The notes beneath the pieces were generated by a model. The model did not search any database, was not told where the DNA came from, and saw only the letters and a program-made list of their open reading frames with translations. Shown piece by piece: positions 60,537 to 64,000 of a DNA stretch of 64,000 nt. Positions within the stretch are counted from its first letter, which is position 1. Each line of letters opens with the position of its first letter. A program made the position numbers and the translations under genes. The stretch comes from Echinometra lucunter. Its lineage: Eukaryota; Echinodermata; Echinoidea; Camarodonta; Echinometridae. The stretch spans positions 65,464 through 129,463 of the forward strand of contig CM057158.1 of the NCBI GenBank assembly GCA_029962745.1, read 5' to 3'.

Positions 60537-62379
60537 TAATAATAATATTTGCTGTGCCTCAATACACCAAAAGAATATGTTGTAGATCTATCCACCGAAC
60601 TTCAAGTCCAAAATAAGAAGTCAAAGACATTCATTAACACTCAAATGGCAAATGATACTATGATACTCTGCTGTTTGCTTTTTTTTTCAATTCAATTCAA
60701 TTCATTTATTTTTCCTCTTTCAATTGTTCATATTTACAATGATGGTACAGTTTACTTCACATATTAACATACATATAGATAAACTTGCACAATACAATGA
60801 ATTAGAAAAAAAAAATTGAAAGGGAAGGAGGGCCGACTAAAAAGCAGAGCTTGTAGGGTGTAGGCCCCCCTGTTAAAAGTAATTATCATGAACTATTATT
60901 TTATGAAAAAACAACAACAATAACAACTGATTAAGTAATTACAAAATCATTGTAAGATGCAAAACAATGATAAATATATACATTTTAAAAAAACATCAAG
61001 GTACACAAACATCAAAGTTGCACAAAGTCACGCTACAAATTATATTCAATTGGGAAATGCAATTACCTAGTAGCTATTCAGAAGAAAGCTTCTAAGTCTC
61101 CTTTTGAAAATTTGTATTGAATTGCATTGTATAATATCATTTGGAAGAGAATTCCAAAGTTTTGGACCTGTAAAAACAAATGTCTTTTGAGCAAACGATG
61201 TTCTATTTAGTGGTAGATGGAAGGAGCTCGCCTGACGAGTGAAGTAACTATGAATCGAATCATTTTTTACAAACATTTCATTAAGAGGCATAGGTATCTG
61301 AATCTGAATGGTTTGGTCAGCAAAATGTCTCTTCCCGACACATCCACGCTAACTTGATGAATTGAGAAGCGCACTGCGTGTGGAAAGACTTATTGCAATT
61401 GCTTTAGTTTGGATTTGAATGTTTCCAAGGAAGGGCTATTAACAATGGATGAAGGAAGGTTGTTCCAGTCCCTTACAGTAGTTACAAAGAATGAGTCTTG
61501 AAAAACCCTGGCCTTATGGCGGAGCTGGTGGAATTTCTGGTTGTTCCCCCTTGTAGCTCTTATATTTCGTTGGACGAAATCATTTAATTGAACATTGACC
61601 AATCCATTATTCATCTTATACAGCATGCAGAGTCTTTGGTTCCTTCTTCTTGTCTGAAGGGATTCCCAACCAAGATCCTTAAGGGCTTTAGTAACAGAGC
61701 CCTCTTCCCAACGATAGTTGCCGGTACAAAATCTGGCGGCCTGTCGTTGAACTCTTTCCAGTGACTGTATGTTTGTCCTGGTGGATGGATCCCAAGCTGC
61801 TGCTGCGTACTCGAGCAGTGGTCTCACCAGCATCAGGTAAGCCGTAGCTTTGGTTTTCCTGTCACAACTCCACAGATTCCTCCGAACGACGTTCAGGGTC
61901 CTCTGGGCTTTGGAAACGACTTCCTGAGTATGTGTATTCCAGCTCAGCGTAATTGTTTAGTGCTTCTTCTTCTTCTTCTTGAGTTGAGTTCATTTGGCAT
62001 CACTCACTATGTTTATTCATTTCTAATTTTCTATACATGCACATTATTTGGCACTAATGCCCTTTTGTATTGGCACCGATACGTGCAAGAGTGCAACACT
62101 GCACGAAGTTCATTCGTTAGTCTAAAAAGTAAAAATCTAGAGTAGACTAGGCCTACACAAATTTATCGGGATGGGACCAGGTATAAAACATTTTCTGTTT
62201 TACCTTACGAGATCCAGGCAGTATTGACCATCTCTAACATTTCTTGAACAATAACGACGAGATGAAGCCATCTGCTTACATTCCTGCCGAGGAAATCGTA
62301 AAATTCGTGAAAATTTATTCACACAAAAAACCGAAATGACGGTCATCCTTGAAGAAAAACATTTCATGGAGGCTGCCAT
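54585..62379 (-). CDS. NDUFAF6: NADH dehydrogenase complex I assembly factor 6, complete
   Basis: Mitochondrial protein with a squalene/phytoene-synthase-like fold, required early in complex I assembly. Seven minus-strand exons, phases consistent: 62204-62379, 59394-59574, 58625-58723, 57776-57878, 56544-56677, 56008-56109, 54585-54770; 981 nt, 326 residues (human about 333). Residues 1-50 are basic and Ser/Arg-rich with few acids, as expected of a mitochondrial presequence. Then '[14 protein letters not shown]', '[20 protein letters not shown]', '[20 protein letters not shown]', '[20 protein letters not shown]', '[16 protein letters not shown]' near 190-205, '[12 protein letters not shown]', and the diagnostic C-terminus '[15 protein letters not shown]' with terminal 'NFRKTY'. 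MAAS.. was chosen as the start by analogy with vertebrate MAAS; an in-frame ATG lies ten codons upstream. Exon 1 has further tandem copies to the right. Confidence 0.93.
54855..55375. mobile_element. Second copy of the 53.6 kb MITE, interrupted
   Basis: Left part 'gtcagaacaacaaggtc..ctcgttatatcagg..agagccgggacca' and right part 'cacgttatatcatgaat..gttttttccactg' match the MITE at 53600-53772. They are separated by the foldback at 54974-55310. Confidence 0.65.
54974..55310. mobile_element. Foldback element nested in the MITE
   Basis: Ends ggggggtgtttcataaagct and agctttatgaaacaatcccc with long inverted arms of repeated 'gttcgtaaagttacg'/'cgtaaagtcacgaatgac'. 337 bp, no ORF. Family member also at 51431. 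Confidence 0.8.
55520..55795 (-). mobile_element. tRNA-derived SINE
   Basis: Minus-strand head with 'ggtgtagtagatacatcgcc' and B-box 'tgttcgagtcctgcc', then 'atgtcttttggcaagacact' and a body ending in 'gcactatataag'. Same general class as the SINE at 51305. Confidence 0.7.
56110..56425 (-). repeat. ~61-bp tandem repeat fused to NDUFAF6 exon 6 acceptor
   Basis: Five units of 'tggaatacaaaattgagatt..ggtgtattataggttata..aattcataaaagaaaag'. The array begins at the base after the exon 6 acceptor (minus strand ..tattccag|TATGAC). Most units carry tattccac in place of the acceptor, but the outermost (about 56405) has attccag. Confidence 0.88.
56760..56935 (-). mobile_element. LINE 3'-end fragment with (AATTG)n tail
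   Basis: 'ttcaattcaattcaatt' followed by 'tctttattgtcatg' is the plus-strand view of a (TTGAA)n retroelement tail. A similar tail lies at 60688. No coding part retained. Confidence 0.45.
58393..58624 (-). repeat. 13-bp minisatellite fused to NDUFAF6 exon 3 donor
   Basis: About 17 copies of ctcaaaccataca and variants (caatcatacac, caaatcataaa). The last unit, aaatcatac, is itself the exon 3 donor (minus strand GAAAGG|gtatgattt), so many units contain gtatgattt-like donors. Confidence 0.88.
60181..60548. repeat. Compound (GTAGCA)n/(AAT)n microsatellite
   Basis: (gta/gca)n from about 60196 to 60345, a short gat-rich bridge, then (aat)n to 60548. Long open frames on both strands (poly-Leu/Tyr, poly-Asn/Val) are artefacts. 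It lies in NDUFAF6 intron 1. Confidence 0.93.
60688..61300 (-). mobile_element. CR1/L2-like LINE 3' fragment
   Basis: The minus strand encodes the RT-ORF end '[20 protein letters not shown]' and '[15 protein letters not shown]', then a 3' UTR and a (TTGAA)n tail at 60688-60705. The open end is intact (stop at 61067), the rest is missing. Confidence 0.75.
61370..61965 (-). mobile_element. LINE reverse-transcriptase C-terminal fragment
   Basis: The minus strand reads '[20 protein letters not shown]', '[20 protein letters not shown]', '[17 protein letters not shown]', '[15 protein letters not shown]' and '[13 protein letters not shown]', the C-terminal third of a CR1/RTE-like RT protein. Uninterrupted but 5'-truncated; a different family from the neighbour at 60688. 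Confidence 0.82.
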
Positions 62380-62826
62380 GTTGTATGGTAACTTGTAGTG
62401 TGCACACAAAATGAAAACACAAGTGAGTTGTAAGTACCTCTTCCCTGTCCTCTATTTCAATGCCAGGGGCGAATCCAGCATTCTCGATTAGGGGGGCCGA
62501 AATTTTAAAAAACCGCTCGAATCGATTAGAAACGTATGGTTTAAGGCTGTACTCAGTGGCGCAATAAATGAAAATATGTTGTGGGTCCCCCCCCCCCCCA
62601 CACACACACACAAAGGTAGATGCGCCTATTCTTGAAATAGTTATCTTTAATTGAGGAATTATAAAACTCCTTCTCCTGAGTACAAAGGAAATGATGGATA
62701 ATGTGAGCGCGAAGCGCGAGCTCAAAATTCTGGAGATTCCAAATGAAGAAAATCGTCAGGGGCGTCGCTAGACTTTTTTTCAATGGAGGGGGGAGGGGAC
62801 CAGGTATAAAATATTTTCTGTTTTAC

Positions 62827-63002
62827 CTTACGAGATCCAGGCAGTATTGACCATCTCTAACATTTCTTGAACAATAACGACGAGATGAAGCCATCTGCTT
62901 ACATTCCTGCCGAGGAAATCGTAAAATTCGTGAAAATTTATTCACACAAAAAACCGAAATGACGGTCATCCTTGAAGAAAAACATTTCATGGAGGCTGCC
63001 AT
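62827..63002 (-). CDS. NDUFAF6: NDUFAF6 exon 1, tandem copy 2
   Basis: Encodes the same 58 residues plus two bases as the proximal exon 1, with the same AG|gtaaaac donor and the same upstream sequence. It could splice to exon 2 as an alternative first exon. Offset from copy 1 is 623 bp. Whether it is transcribed is unknown. Confidence 0.6.
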
Positions 63003-63379
63003 GTTGTATGGTAACTTGTAGTGTGCACACAAAATGAAAACACAAGTGAGTTGTAAGTACCTCTTCCCTGTCCTCTATTTCAATGCCAGGGGCGAATCCA
63101 GCATTCTCGATTAGGGGGGCCGAAATTTTAAAAAACCGCTCGAATCGATTAGAAACGTATGGTTTAAGGCTGTACTCAGTGGCGCAATAAATGAAAATAT
63201 GTTGTGGGTCCCCCCCCCCCCCCCACACACACACACACAAAGGTAGATGCGCCTATTCTTGAAATAGTTATCTTTAATTGAGGAATTATAAAACTCCTTC
63301 AGAAAATCGTCAGGGGCGTCGCTAGACTTTTTTCAATGGAGGGGGGAGGGGACCAGGTATAAAACATTTTCTGTTTTAC

Positions 63380-63555
63380 CTTACGAGATCCAGGCAGTAT
63401 TGACCATCTCTAACATTTCTTGAACAATAACGACGAGATGAAGCCATCTGCTTACATTCCTGCCGAGGAAATCGTAAAATTCGTGAAAATTTATTCACAC
63501 AAAAAACCGAAATGACGGTCATCCTTGAAGAAAAACATTTCATGGAGGCTGCCAT
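63380..63555 (-). CDS. NDUFAF6: NDUFAF6 exon 1, tandem copy 3
   Basis: Identical translation and donor to copies 1 and 2, offset 553 bp from copy 2. It lacks the ~70-bp 'cctgagtacaaaggaaatg' segment present downstream of copy 1 in the repeat unit, as does copy 2. Confidence 0.6.
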
Positions 63556-63930
63556 GTTGTATGGTAACTTGTAGTGTGCACACAAAATGAAAACACAAGT
63601 GAGTTGTAAGTACCTCTTCCCTGTCCTCTATTTCAATGCCAGGGGCGAATCCAGCATTCTCGATTAGGGGGGCCGAAATTTTAAAAAACCGCTCGAATCG
63701 ATTAGAAACGTATGGTTTAAGGCTGTACTCAGTGGCGCAATAAATGAAAATATGTTGTGGGTCCCCCCCCCCCCCCACACACACACACAAAGGTAGATGC
63801 GCCTATTCTTGAAATAGTTATCTTTAATTGAGGAATTATAAAACTCCTTCAGAAAATCGTCAGGGGCGTCGCTAGACTTTTTTTCAATGGAGGGGGGAGG
63901 GGACCAGGTATAAAACATTTTCTGTTTTAC

Positions 63931-64000
63931 CTTACGAGATCCAGGCAGTATTGACCATCTCTAACATTTCTTGAACAATAACGACGAGATGAAGCCATCT
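63931..64000 (-). CDS. NDUFAF6: NDUFAF6 exon 1, tandem copy 4, cut by window edge
   Basis: The donor end and the last 70 bases of the exon are present before the window stops. Offset 551 bp from copy 3. The array therefore continues to the right. Confidence 0.55.

Larger units (their letters stand above)
62176..64000. repeat. Tandem array of 551-623 bp units containing NDUFAF6 exon 1
   Basis: Each unit runs gaccaggtataaaa(c/a)att, exon 1, 5' flank with 'gtgcacacaaaatgaaaac', a 'ggggcgaatccagcattctc' block, a C run with (CA)n, 'gtagatgcgcctattcttga' and 'aggggcgtcgctagac'. Three complete units and one partial. The non-exonic part is a dispersed repeat also seen at 11520-11715, so exon plus mobile-type sequence were amplified together. 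Confidence 0.9.

Noticed and set aside
60149..60595. Poly-Leu/Tyr and poly-Asn/Val open frames
   Set aside because: Compound trinucleotide microsatellite in NDUFAF6 intron 1.

Overview
This is eukaryotic, metazoan DNA: split genes with GT-AG introns, non-LTR retrotransposons, tRNA-derived SINEs, foldback DNA elements and many micro- and minisatellites. It is AT-rich, with repeated poly-C/poly-G runs. The SINE carrying the 'ggcaagacac...ggtaccctgtagga' body, the dispersed family rich in 'tgacctttgacc', and the 'tttcataaagctgttcgt' foldbacks suggest a marine deuterostome, most likely an echinoderm such as a sea urchin. That is an inference; the species was not identified.

Three conserved protein genes can be reconstructed exon by exon, with splice phases that agree at every junction. 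(1) DGAT1 (acyl-CoA:diacylglycerol acyltransferase 1), minus strand: 13 coding exons between 10925 and 1579, about 323 codons; the C-terminal catalytic part is not visible and probably lies beyond the left edge. (2) BOP1 (ribosome-biogenesis WD-repeat protein), plus strand: 14 coding exons from 34778 to 50589, 801 residues, complete. (3) NDUFAF6 (mitochondrial complex I assembly factor), minus strand: 7 coding exons from 62379 to 54585, 326 residues, complete, with its first exon repeated in tandem to the right edge of the window.

DGAT1 and BOP1 are divergent, separated by about 22-24 kb made mostly of repeats: LINE remnants, an almost full-length LINE (28142-32897), a tandem array of tRNA-like units (17.2-18.8 kb), two copies of a GC-rich inverted-repeat element, and a diverged repeat family around 26.3-34.4 kb. 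BOP1 and NDUFAF6 are convergent, separated by about 4 kb of SINE and foldback insertions. DGAT1 and BOP1 are also close neighbours in human 8q24.3, so the pairing looks like old microsynteny.

The most striking theme is that tandem repeats repeatedly abut splice sites or carry exon copies: 17 extra copies of the DGAT1 exon 6 donor, an 88-bp duplication of the BOP1 exon 8 3' end with its donor, a 13-bp array fused to the NDUFAF6 exon 3 donor, a ~61-bp array fused to the NDUFAF6 exon 6 acceptor, and at least four copies of NDUFAF6 exon 1. The genes have unrelated jobs (lipid storage, ribosome assembly, mitochondrial assembly), and nothing indicates that they act together.
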